Shown here piece after piece: positions 16,459 to 23,393 of a stretch of 28,768 nt of DNA. The stretch's first letter is position 1. Every line of letters begins with the position of its first letter. The stretch spans positions 1-28,768 of the forward strand of contig JAZRDX010000175.1 in assembly GCA_045660565.1 (NCBI GenBank), given 5' to 3'. Both the position numbers and the translations under genes were made by a program. Origin of the DNA: SIG673 sp045660565 (GTDB lineage Bacteria; Bacillota; Clostridia; Oscillospirales; CAG-272). Under the pieces are notes generated by a model. That model had not been told where the DNA came from, did no database searches, and worked only from the letters and a program-made list of their open reading frames with translations.

Positions 16459-17658
16459 TTACTTCATTTCCTTAATATCCGGAATATCGTTAACGTCAAT
16501 AGTCTTCATAGCCTGTTCTGAAATTCCACCGACGCCATTCGCCATAATACGCTGCGCCTGTCTCTGAACCGCAAACTGGAAGGTGTTTCTCGCGGTACGC
16601 GCATTACCGAAGTGCTGGTCTCTGTTTGCATAAAGCGTTTCAAAGTTACCGCGAAGCTGCGCCTTTGCCGCATCACTGAGTATGTAGTCGTTCTTTTTGC
16701 AGAGTCCCGAGAATATTTTCATAAGCTCATCGGGTGTATAGTCCTCAAAATCAACAATGTTACTGAAACGCGATTTAAGACCGGGGTTGGTTTCAATAAG
16801 CTTAGCCATAGGTCCGGTGTAACCCGCCATAATAACGACAAGCTCGTTTCGGTGGTCCTCCATCGCCTTAAGAATGGTGTCAATAGCTTCCTGACCGAAG
16901 TCCTTTCCTCCCTCGGAGCCACCAAGCATGTACGCCTCGTCAACGAACAGAACGCCGCCGAGCGCGCTGTCGCATGCTTCCTTCGTTTTGATAGCGGTCT
17001 GTCCTACGTAACCCGCAACAAGGTCGTTTCTCGCAACCTCAACAAGCTGACCGCGTTCAAGAATACCGAGCGCACGGTATATCTGAGCCATAAGTCTTGC
17101 AACGGTGGTTTTACCGGTACCGGGATTTCCGTTAAATACAAGGTGATAGGAAAATCCTTCCGGAACCGCCAGTCCTCGCTCCTCACGAAGCTTAAAGAAC
17201 TGAATCTGAGCTACCCACTCGGTAACCTTTTTCTTAACTCCTCCAAGTCCTACGAGAGCGTTAAGTCTTGCAAGAGCTTCTTCAACGGTAAGCTGCTCCT
17301 CCGGTTCTTCAACCTTAGGACCGTTTTCGTCCTTGCCGTTAGTCTGGAGCTTATCTCCACCCTTGTTTCCGCTATTTCCCGAATTATTGCTATTTCTGTT
17401 ATTACTTCCGCCATTATTTGTGTTATTGTTCGAATTATTGTTACCGCCGGCAGTAAACGGACCGTTCGCCTTCTTTTCGCACTCATCGGCAAGGGCATTA
17501 TATTCTCCCTTTTTTCCGGAAACCATCTCAGCAGCCTGACGGTATTTTTTTGCAGCGGCTTTGTACGACATCGCAGCGGCGGGCATTCCGCAGCTCGCTT
17601 CTCTCTCCGCCTTGTCATACATTGTTTTAGCCGCCAGTAAAATATAATCAGCATTCAT
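16459..17658 (-). CDS. AAA ATPase of the CbbX/SpoVK type with MIT-like N-terminus
   Basis: A 399-residue protein in three parts. Residues 3-64 form a three-helix, alanine-rich bundle (MYDKAEREASCGMPAAAMSY, then KAAAKKYRQAAEM) that resembles a MIT domain. Residues 66-105 are an Asn/Gly-rich low-complexity linker. From about 125 comes a CbbX/SpoVK AAA module: Walker A GNPGTGKT (177-184), pore motif GYVG (216-219), Walker B VLFVDEA (236-242), sensor region VIMAGY and arginine finger Arg297 in LKSRF, then the helical lid. CbbX-type ATPases thread or remodel protein complexes in the cytosol. GAGAGGAA precedes the ATG. It is followed at 44 bp by a pseudo-AAA relative, a probable hetero-oligomer partner. 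Confidence 0.85.
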   Translation of the reverse strand: MNADYILLAAKTMYDKAEREASCGMPAAAMSYKAAAKKYRQAAEMVSGKKGEYNALADECEKKANGPFTAGGNNNSNNNTNNGGSNNRNSNNSGNSGNKGGDKLQTNGKDENGPKVEEPEEQLTVEEALARLNALVGLGGVKKKVTEWVAQIQFFKLREERGLAVPEGFSYHLVFNGNPGTGKTTVARLMAQIYRALGILERGQLVEVARNDLVAGYVGQTAIKTKEACDSALGGVLFVDEAYMLGGSEGGKDFGQEAIDTILKAMEDHRNELVVIMAGYTGPMAKLIETNPGLKSRFSNIVDFEDYTPDELMKIFSGLCKKNDYILSDAAKAQLRGNFETLYANRDQHFGNARTARNTFQFAVQRQAQRIMANGVGGISEQAMKTIDVNDIPDIKEMK

Positions 17659-17710
17659 TTTACGTTAATTCCTCTCTTTCCAAACAGCCTATATGCCGTC
17701 TGTCCTTTAC

Positions 17711-17800
17711 CTTTACGCCGCAAACGCGGCGTAAAGAACACCAAGGCATGTAAATCTTTCCTATTTATATATTTATAGGAATTAGTTTAATTATTAAACT
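17711..17800 (-). promoter_or_regulatory. Hairpin and palindrome in the leader of the MIT-CbbX-like gene
   Basis: CTTTACGCCGC (17711-17721) pairs perfectly with GCGGCGTAAAG (17726-17736) across AAAC, and has no T tract on either side. A separate perfect 17-bp palindrome AGTTTAAT-T-ATTAAACT lies at 17784-17800. The 198-bp gap here is among the largest inside the array, so these may be an mRNA processing or translation-control element and an operator. No convincing promoter was found. Confidence 0.4.
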
Positions 17801-17856
17801 GTTTTATGTCTTAAATACAGACCTGCAGTTACAGAAACACGCTTAAAGCCGCGCTC

Positions 17857-19380
17857 TTAGTTCATAAGACCTAGGTCTCTCTTAAGTGCGTCGTATCTGT
17901 TTTCGTCCTTGTTACCCATCGTATCGGTAAATACTGCGCTGGAACCGGAGAAGGTATTCATGTTGATCTCCTCGCTATCGGCAACCATAGTTGCGGTTCC
18001 GATTTCCTCAAGCTGCTCGTTACTTCTTGCGACAGAATCCTTAAGGAACATTGCAAGTCCTTCGAAGTCGGCAAATCTTCCGCCGGTCATCTGCTGAATC
18101 TTTGCGTTGGTAGCATCGAGATCCTGCTGTGTGGAAAGTCTGTCCATAAGGCTCATCTGCTCCTGAAGGGTTGAAAGAGCCTGACGGGTACGCTTAATGG
18201 TATACTGAACGGAGTTACGCTTTGCGTTAAGCTGGTCGATCTGTCCGTCAAGTATGGTGCACTCGGAAGGAGTTGCATTCTCACGCTTTAAAAGAAGGGG
18301 CTTAAGCTGTGCGTTAAGGTCAGACAGCTCGTCCGAAAGGTCGTCCATCTTGTCATTATACGCGTCCATACTCTGCTGAAGCGACTGCTTGGTCTTGTTG
18401 ATGTCCTGCATCATTTCACGGCTTCCCATAGCGGAAGCATCAAAGCCGCCGTACTGAGTCTGCTTATTTTCACCTCCGAATACCTGCGCGCCTGCGCCGG
18501 CGCCCTCTAATCCGGCAAAGGGATTAGCAAAGGAAACCGCACCGGCATTAACCGCCTCAAACGGGTTGCCCATTGCACCGAGCGCGTTTATCGAACCGAA
18601 GTTTGCCATGTCCGCCTGGTTCTGCTGTATCTCAGCAGCCATAGCCTCGTTCTGGCTCTGCATAGCCTCTCTGAGCACATCCATCTGGTCGTTGCTAACG
18701 GTACGTCCCTGAGTAAGCGTTTCGCCAACCTGAACGGTAGTCGAATATACGTCGGCAATACCCTCTCTCTGGATTTCCGCCGAATACTTCTGTATTATAG
18801 CCTCGGATGCCTTTATCTGCATGCTTATGGTGGTAGCCTGAGCTACTATAGATTGGTCAGCCGGATTCTTCTTATGACGCTCGTGTAAAGCCACAAGGGT
18901 TTTTCTGAGGTCGTCAAGCTTTGCGTTTTCTTCGTCTAACTTCTCCTGAAGCGATTCAGTTCTGGTCTGCTCTATCTCATCAAGCTTATTCTTTTTCGCA
19001 AGCTTCTTTTCAAGCTTAGCCTGCGCCTTCGCCGCCTTAGCATCAGCCTTGGTAAGCTGTCCGCCGGAGCCGCAGTTTATCTTTCTGTTGGCAACCGCGG
19101 TTTTTACCTGACCGAGCTTTGTAATAACCATACTGTCGCGTCCCTTTATTACCGCCTCGTTAATCTCGCCGAGCAGTTTCTTTATCTGCATATCCTGTCT
19201 GAGAACTTCCTCGGAGCCGGACTGTCCGTGAGACTGAATTTCAAGCTGTATATCCTTAAGCATTGCGGTTATCTCTCCGCGGCTATTACGCATTATACTG
19301 CCTATATCAGAGATAATCTGCTGCTTATTAGCATCGTTAAGGCTTGTTAAATCGTTTTTATTTTTTCCAAAAAGGCCCAT
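17857..19380 (-). CDS. Large coiled-coil protein with repeated helical-hairpin modules
   Basis: A 507-residue, highly helical soluble protein of no recognised family. It opens MGLFGKNKND, like several neighbours. Residues 111-210 are Ala/Lys/Glu-rich coiled coil with a hairpin module (KLDDLRKTLVAL...KKNP...ISMQIKAS...IQKYSAEIQR, about 154-206). A Gly/Ala/Phe-rich middle (about 260-320: NPFEAVNAG, ANPFAGLEG) is flexible. A second hairpin at about 349-402 (LSDLNAQLKPL...TP...GQIDQLNAKR...IKRTRQALS) repeats the pattern, and an acidic tail follows. This architecture suggests a PspA/ESCRT-III-like filament or scaffold protein. The start is the ATG at 19380 behind GGAGG; an upstream TTG at 19395 lies within that ribosome binding site region. 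Confidence 0.75.
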   Translation of the reverse strand: MGLFGKNKNDLTSLNDANKQQIISDIGSIMRNSRGEITAMLKDIQLEIQSHGQSGSEEVLRQDMQIKKLLGEINEAVIKGRDSMVITKLGQVKTAVANRKINCGSGGQLTKADAKAAKAQAKLEKKLAKKNKLDEIEQTRTESLQEKLDEENAKLDDLRKTLVALHERHKKNPADQSIVAQATTISMQIKASEAIIQKYSAEIQREGIADVYSTTVQVGETLTQGRTVSNDQMDVLREAMQSQNEAMAAEIQQNQADMANFGSINALGAMGNPFEAVNAGAVSFANPFAGLEGAGAGAQVFGGENKQTQYGGFDASAMGSREMMQDINKTKQSLQQSMDAYNDKMDDLSDELSDLNAQLKPLLLKRENATPSECTILDGQIDQLNAKRNSVQYTIKRTRQALSTLQEQMSLMDRLSTQQDLDATNAKIQQMTGGRFADFEGLAMFLKDSVARSNEQLEEIGTATMVADSEEINMNTFSGSSAVFTDTMGNKDENRYDALKRDLGLMN

Positions 19381-19421
19381 TTTATTTTCCTCCAAAAATT
19401 CTATTTACCTGATCTGTTTTT

Positions 19422-19454
19422 TGCGGCACTCTGCCGCACCGTAAGTTACTACGG
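19422..19454. other. Two small inverted repeats in an intergenic gap
   Basis: TGCGGCA/TGCCGCA (19422-19438) and CCGTAAGTTACTACGG (about 19439-19454) lie back to back upstream of the 507-residue protein gene. Neither has a T tract in the direction of transcription, so they are probably not terminators. Confidence 0.3.
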
Positions 19455-19519
19455 ATTTTTGCTATAAAACAGTGTTAGTGTTATGAGTTTATCAGCGTAG
19501 CTAAGCGGTCTTTAAAAGA

Positions 19520-19825
19520 TTACGTTTCAAGCTGAGTAATCATTCGTACTCTTTCAAGCTCTGTCTCATACGCTTTTATGCGCTCATTAACGACATCAAT
19601 CTGTGTTTTTACCTTGTAAGCCTCGCCTATAGCCAGGCTTCCGGGATTATTTCCGACAATCTTTTTAAGCTCTTCTAATTTTTTTCTGAGCTCCGAAAGT
19701 CTCTGTTTATCGGCAGCGAGGTGCTCTTCAAGCTCTTTTGCTCTGCTTTTTTCCGCCTCATGGCGTTTTTCTATAAGTTCTTCCCGGTTATCCGACGTCT
19801 TAGCTTTTTTTCCGAAAAACCACAT
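19520..19825 (-). CDS. Small coiled-coil protein with a single helical-hairpin module
   Basis: A 101-residue, charged, fully helical protein. It opens MWFFGKKAKT, then a long amphipathic helix (ELIEKRHEAEKSRAKELEEH) and a hairpin at about 42-93: RLSELRKKLEELKKIV-GNNP-...AYKVKTQIDVVNERIKAYETELERV. The hairpin aligns by eye with both modules of the 507-residue protein encoded next, including the NP turn, the central QI and the final ExER. It looks like a one-module relative that could cap or nucleate that protein's assemblies. TTAGGA stands before the ATG, 25 bp after the SPFH gene stop. Confidence 0.7.
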   Translation of the reverse strand: MWFFGKKAKTSDNREELIEKRHEAEKSRAKELEEHLAADKQRLSELRKKLEELKKIVGNNPGSLAIGEAYKVKTQIDVVNERIKAYETELERVRMITQLET

Positions 19826-19850
19826 TTTCGTTTTTTCCTAAGATTAATGC

Positions 19851-20744
19851 TTAGTTAAATTTCTTTCCGCAGCCGGAGCAGAATACGGAATCGTTAGAGC
19901 ACTTCATGCCGCATCTGGAGCAGTACTTAACGGGTACGTTTACACCGGGAGTATTGCTTAAGTTCTGAGCTGTATTTCCGCCCATCTGAGAATTCGGAGG
20001 CTGAATGTTTCCGACGAGAGAGTTGATAGCGTCGATCTCGGCACGCTGAGCTCTTTCTCTTTCTCTTCTCTGCGCCTTCTCCTCTTTTTTACGGTTTTCA
20101 TTATCGAAGAAATCGGTTCTCTTCTGCTTATATTCGTCGTTGAAATGAACTCCCTTAAGCGCAAAGGTCTCGATATTCAGTCCGCACTTTACGAACTCAT
20201 CGAAAAGCTTCTCCTTCATTTCGGCGGAAATCTCGGAGAGCTTGGAATTTATCGAGGTGTAGTCGTATTTTACGAGAACCTCGGCAAGCTTCGTCGTCAT
20301 AAGCTCGGAAAGCTTAGATCTTATGTAATCGTCTATATGCTCAAGCTTAATCGTGTTTTTGCCGAGAACGGTGCAAAGATCCCAAGGCTGAAGAATGGAG
20401 ATTTTACATTCGCCGTGAGCACCGACAACCGTTTCGGTATTGATTTCTTCATCCTTGAACGGAACTCCGCCGATACCGCAGAAAATATCGTAGGTTCTAT
20501 TCGAGTTTACTCCGATAAGCTGAATCTTGTTTCCTTTTTTCTCGTCCTCTTTGGAGTTGATTACCCAGCGTCCGGGAGTATTGGTGGAACGGAGAACACC
20601 GTTAACTATGTAGACACCCATAGCGCCCTGCTCTACGTATAACGTTGCATCTCTTGCAACATTTGAAACGTCAACGTTCCAGATTACGTAATCGTCGTTT
20701 GTTGAAATAGTAAGCTCTTTGATTTTATCCTTATTACCAAACAT
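19851..20744 (-). CDS. SPFH-domain protein with C-terminal zinc ribbon (YdjI-like)
   Basis: A 297-residue protein. After MFGNKDKIKE comes a beta-rich SPFH/band-7-like region (about 11-200) with VEQGAMGVYIVNGVL, TPGRWVINS and a helical end (HIDDYIRSKLSELMTTKLAE, then SINSKLSEISAEMKEKLFDE, and GLNIETFALKGV). Then a charged helix (KKEEKAQRRERERAQRAEID) and a C-terminal ribbon with Cys275/Cys278 and Cys289/Cys292. There is no transmembrane helix. Proteins of this build, such as B. subtilis YdjI, work with PspA-type membrane-repair proteins. A strong AAAGGAG ribosome binding site precedes the ATG, and the gene follows the protease gene by only 20 bp. It may mark the membrane site where the array's proteins assemble. 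Confidence 0.85.
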   Translation of the reverse strand: MFGNKDKIKELTISTNDDYVIWNVDVSNVARDATLYVEQGAMGVYIVNGVLRSTNTPGRWVINSKEDEKKGNKIQLIGVNSNRTYDIFCGIGGVPFKDEEINTETVVGAHGECKISILQPWDLCTVLGKNTIKLEHIDDYIRSKLSELMTTKLAEVLVKYDYTSINSKLSEISAEMKEKLFDEFVKCGLNIETFALKGVHFNDEYKQKRTDFFDNENRKKEEKAQRRERERAQRAEIDAINSLVGNIQPPNSQMGGNTAQNLSNTPGVNVPVKYCSRCGMKCSNDSVFCSGCGKKFN

Positions 20745-20764
20745 TTTAAAATTCTCCTTTAATG

Positions 20765-21907
20765 TTATTTTACTGTTTTAATTATTTTTTGTATATATTC
20801 AGCGGGAACGCACATCGACATACCGCCCTCACTCTTTGAAGGCTCAAAGGTGAGCATCGCGATAACGTTGTTATTCATATCGAATATCGCTCCGCCGGAA
20901 TTTCCGTGGTTAGATACTATATCCGTCTGTATTACCGTTTCAAGCTTAGAATGATATTCGCCGCTTGCAAAGGTGTTCTTTCTGTTCGGATTTGAAACTA
21001 TACCCTTTGAAACGCTGAGTCCTACACCGAGAGGGTTTCCTATCGTATAGACCGACTCTCCGAACTTAACGCCGCCTATGCGGAGATTAAAGTTCTTTGT
21101 TGGAGTATAGTTTGTAAATTTAAGAACGGATATATCATATTCGGGCAAAATGGTGAGCGGTAAGAGATTGTACGTGCGCGAGTCAACCGAAGGCTCGAAG
21201 TTTGCCTGAACACAGGAAGGATTGCTTCCTACTACGTGCGCATTGGTTATTACAAGTCCGTCTACAATAAATCCGGAGCCGCGGCTTACCATACGAACAC
21301 CGTTTTCTACCTGTACGGCGGTTATCATAACCACTCCGCGCATAGCGTCGTTTACCATAGTTACGAAATCTCCGCTTCCCGACGGAATTTCTATTCCTCT
21401 GTTCGGGTTTTCAAGAGCCTCTTCGGTATTTATGGTAACGGTAATAGTACCCGCTTTGGAATCCTGACCGTCCCCATTGGAGCTTACCGCCTTTGTCGGC
21501 ATTGTATCAAAGAAGTCCTCGCTTTCAAGACGCGTTTTGCTCGGCTCGTGTCCCGCATCCGCAGCGACCTTAAACCATTTATAAGCGGTAAGCTTGTCGC
21601 CGCCCGCGATACAAAGCTCGGCGTATCTGTACATGCTGTCAAGATGACCTCTGAAGGCAAGCACACGGTATATCTCCTGTACCTCTCCGGGAGCGCTCTG
21701 TATAACTCCCATCTCCTTGGCGATAGCTACCTTGTAGAGCTGAGCCTCGTTTAAAACGGATGCATACTTGAGAAATATCGACATAACGCCGCCCTGTGCT
21801 TCTCCATCGGCACTTCCTGCCGGAACCTGCGAAACGTCAGTGCCGCAAGAGGTACAAAAACGGGCATCGTCCTCAACAAGGCAACCGCAGCTTATGCATT
21901 TTTTCAT
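20765..21907 (-). CDS. Zinc-ribbon/trypsin-like serine protease, apparently cytosolic
   Basis: A 380-residue protein. A zinc ribbon with Cys4/Cys7 and Cys18/Cys21 opens it; residues about 45-130 are helical and include a Sel1-like stretch (MYRYAELCIAGGDKLTAYKW, then FKVAADAGH). A chymotrypsin-fold protease follows with His224 (TNAHVV), Asp258 (EYDISVL) and Ser337 (GNSGGAIF) as triad. Unlike HtrA/DegP it has no signal peptide, membrane helix or PDZ domain. So it probably cuts a cytosolic or membrane-peripheral target. AAAGGA precedes the ATG, and a probable internal promoter lies just upstream (21932-21960). Confidence 0.85.
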   Translation of the reverse strand: MKKCISCGCLVEDDARFCTSCGTDVSQVPAGSADGEAQGGVMSIFLKYASVLNEAQLYKVAIAKEMGVIQSAPGEVQEIYRVLAFRGHLDSMYRYAELCIAGGDKLTAYKWFKVAADAGHEPSKTRLESEDFFDTMPTKAVSSNGDGQDSKAGTITVTINTEEALENPNRGIEIPSGSGDFVTMVNDAMRGVVMITAVQVENGVRMVSRGSGFIVDGLVITNAHVVGSNPSCVQANFEPSVDSRTYNLLPLTILPEYDISVLKFTNYTPTKNFNLRIGGVKFGESVYTIGNPLGVGLSVSKGIVSNPNRKNTFASGEYHSKLETVIQTDIVSNHGNSGGAIFDMNNNVIAMLTFEPSKSEGGMSMCVPAEYIQKIIKTVK

Positions 21908-21931
21908 TTATCTCAGATCCTTTCATATTGG

Positions 21932-21960
21932 ATTATAGGGGTTCTTTATTTTTATCTTAA
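21932..21960 (-). promoter_or_regulatory. Probable internal promoter ahead of the protease gene
   Basis: On the minus strand TTAAGA (21960-21955), 17 bases, then a perfect TATAAT (21937-21932). It would start transcripts about 15-20 bases before the protease ATG at 21907, allowing the downstream genes to be expressed apart from the Vps4-like genes. Confidence 0.5.
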
Positions 21961-22099
21961 CCTACACCGCGGTCTTTCGCGTGGCGTTTCGCGCCTTACG
22001 TTCAACCTCGGTTAAGGCTTCGGGAAAAGCTTCCCGTATTTGTTTGTAACGCGTTTTTAACCTTACGCTTATCCGCGGCAGGTTTTAAATCAACGCTAT

Positions 22100-23275
22100 T
22101 TACGAATGTAACGAATTTAACCTTTGATTAATTGCGGAATATATAACGGAATTAAGATTGCTTCCGTCCTTTATTCCCGCCTTTACTCCGCCGATGTAAT
22201 ACTTGAAGTCATCGCAGATATAAGTAATCGTTCTTCCGCTAAGTCCCTCGGACATTTCGGCAAAGCCCTCAAGGTCGAGCTGTCCGATAAATTCGCCTTC
22301 CAGCTCGGAAAGCTTGCTTCTGAAGAACGCAAGTCTCATATTCTTATCGGGGAGAGGGATATGTATACGCTTTCTGAAACGGTCAAGAATACCGTCGTCA
22401 AGCATTTCCATACAGTTAGTATTTGCGAGAATAAGGAAATTCTTGTTCTGCTTTACGCCGTCCATATTACGGAGCAGCGCGGGAACCGCAGAGGCGGATG
22501 CCTTATCGTCTCCACCGCGCTTCTTCGCGATTTCGTCAAGCTCATCGAAGAACACGGTAAGACCGCAGTTGTTTCTTTCCGTGTAGTCGCGGAGCGCCAC
22601 GAAAACCTTGTCTATATTCTTACCTGTTTCACCGACGTAGCAGTTTACAAGCTGAGCAACGTTTATAAGAGCAAACGGCTGATTGATCTCCTTTGCAACA
22701 GCCTTTGCAAAGGTGGTTTTTCCCGTTCCGGGAGGTCCTTCAAGAAGAACCGCCTTGTTATCCGCAAAGGAATAGTTATAGTGCTGAGGATATTTTATGG
22801 GGTTAATTACGTATTCCGTAACAGCATCCTTCGCCTCTTCAAGACCGACGACGCCTTCAAAGCCTTCCTTTAAGTCCTCAGCACTAAAGAATGTGAAATA
22901 CTGCGACATATCGTCGTCCGACACGCTTTCGTTTCCCTGCTCGCTACCGTAAGAGCCACCGCTGAACGGCCCACCCTGAGCACCGTAAGCGTTTCCGCCC
23001 TGAGCACCTGCACCGTAGCCGTTCTGAGCGCCGTAACCCGGCATCTGCTGTACGGGAACCTTGATCATATCGGATATATTTTTAAGACGGTTTGCCTGAG
23101 CAATCATTTCTTCCTTATTTGCGCTGTTTGACATCTGCGCAAAGCGTAAAAGATATGCAGAGGCGTCGGCAAAATTCTTTTTAGCTACCGCGAGATTACC
23201 GTAATTTTTCGCGTTCATTGCCGTTTCGTAGCATTTTTTAAACATTGAATAGAAATATTCGTCCGAATAACCCAT
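22100..23275 (-). CDS. Vps4-like AAA ATPase with MIT-like N-terminal domain
   Basis: A 391-residue protein. Residues about 5-66 form a three-helix bundle with MIT character (CYETAMNAKNYGNLAVAKKN, then FADASAYLLRF and EEMIAQANRLKN). A Gly/Tyr/Gln-rich linker (78-115) follows. The AAA core has Walker A GPPGTGKT (180-187), pore loop CYVGETGK with Tyr213, and Walker B VFFDELDEI (241-249). It also has sensor-1 NTN and an arginine-finger block ILDRFRKRIHIPLPD (296-310) very close to the Vps4/katanin pattern. This MIT-linker-AAA order is that of Vps4, the motor that remodels ESCRT-III filaments. The ribosome binding site is AAAGGAAA. It follows a second Vps4-like gene and an ESCRT-III-like gene. Similarity is judged by eye only. 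Confidence 0.82.
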   Translation of the reverse strand: MGYSDEYFYSMFKKCYETAMNAKNYGNLAVAKKNFADASAYLLRFAQMSNSANKEEMIAQANRLKNISDMIKVPVQQMPGYGAQNGYGAGAQGGNAYGAQGGPFSGGSYGSEQGNESVSDDDMSQYFTFFSAEDLKEGFEGVVGLEEAKDAVTEYVINPIKYPQHYNYSFADNKAVLLEGPPGTGKTTFAKAVAKEINQPFALINVAQLVNCYVGETGKNIDKVFVALRDYTERNNCGLTVFFDELDEIAKKRGGDDKASASAVPALLRNMDGVKQNKNFLILANTNCMEMLDDGILDRFRKRIHIPLPDKNMRLAFFRSKLSELEGEFIGQLDLEGFAEMSEGLSGRTITYICDDFKYYIGGVKAGIKDGSNLNSVIYSAINQRLNSLHS

Positions 23276-23393
23276 TTTTTAACATTTCCTTTCAATAATC
23301 TTCAAATAATAAAGGAGTCTCCGAGCGTTGCCGATTACGTGTAAAAGCAGCGCTCGGTCATCCGAAAAATAACAGTATAAAAACTATGCCGAA

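Noticed and set aside
16612..17640. 342-codon plus-strand open frame
   Set aside because: Antisense to the MIT-CbbX-like gene, no recognisable domain or ribosome binding site.
19381..19395. TTG start adding five residues to the 507-residue protein
   Set aside because: It overlaps the GGAGG ribosome binding site of the ATG at 19380 and would hide the MGLFGK start shared with neighbouring proteins.
20765..21907. Exported DegP/HtrA protease
   Set aside because: No signal peptide, transmembrane helix or PDZ domain; the N-terminus is a zinc ribbon.
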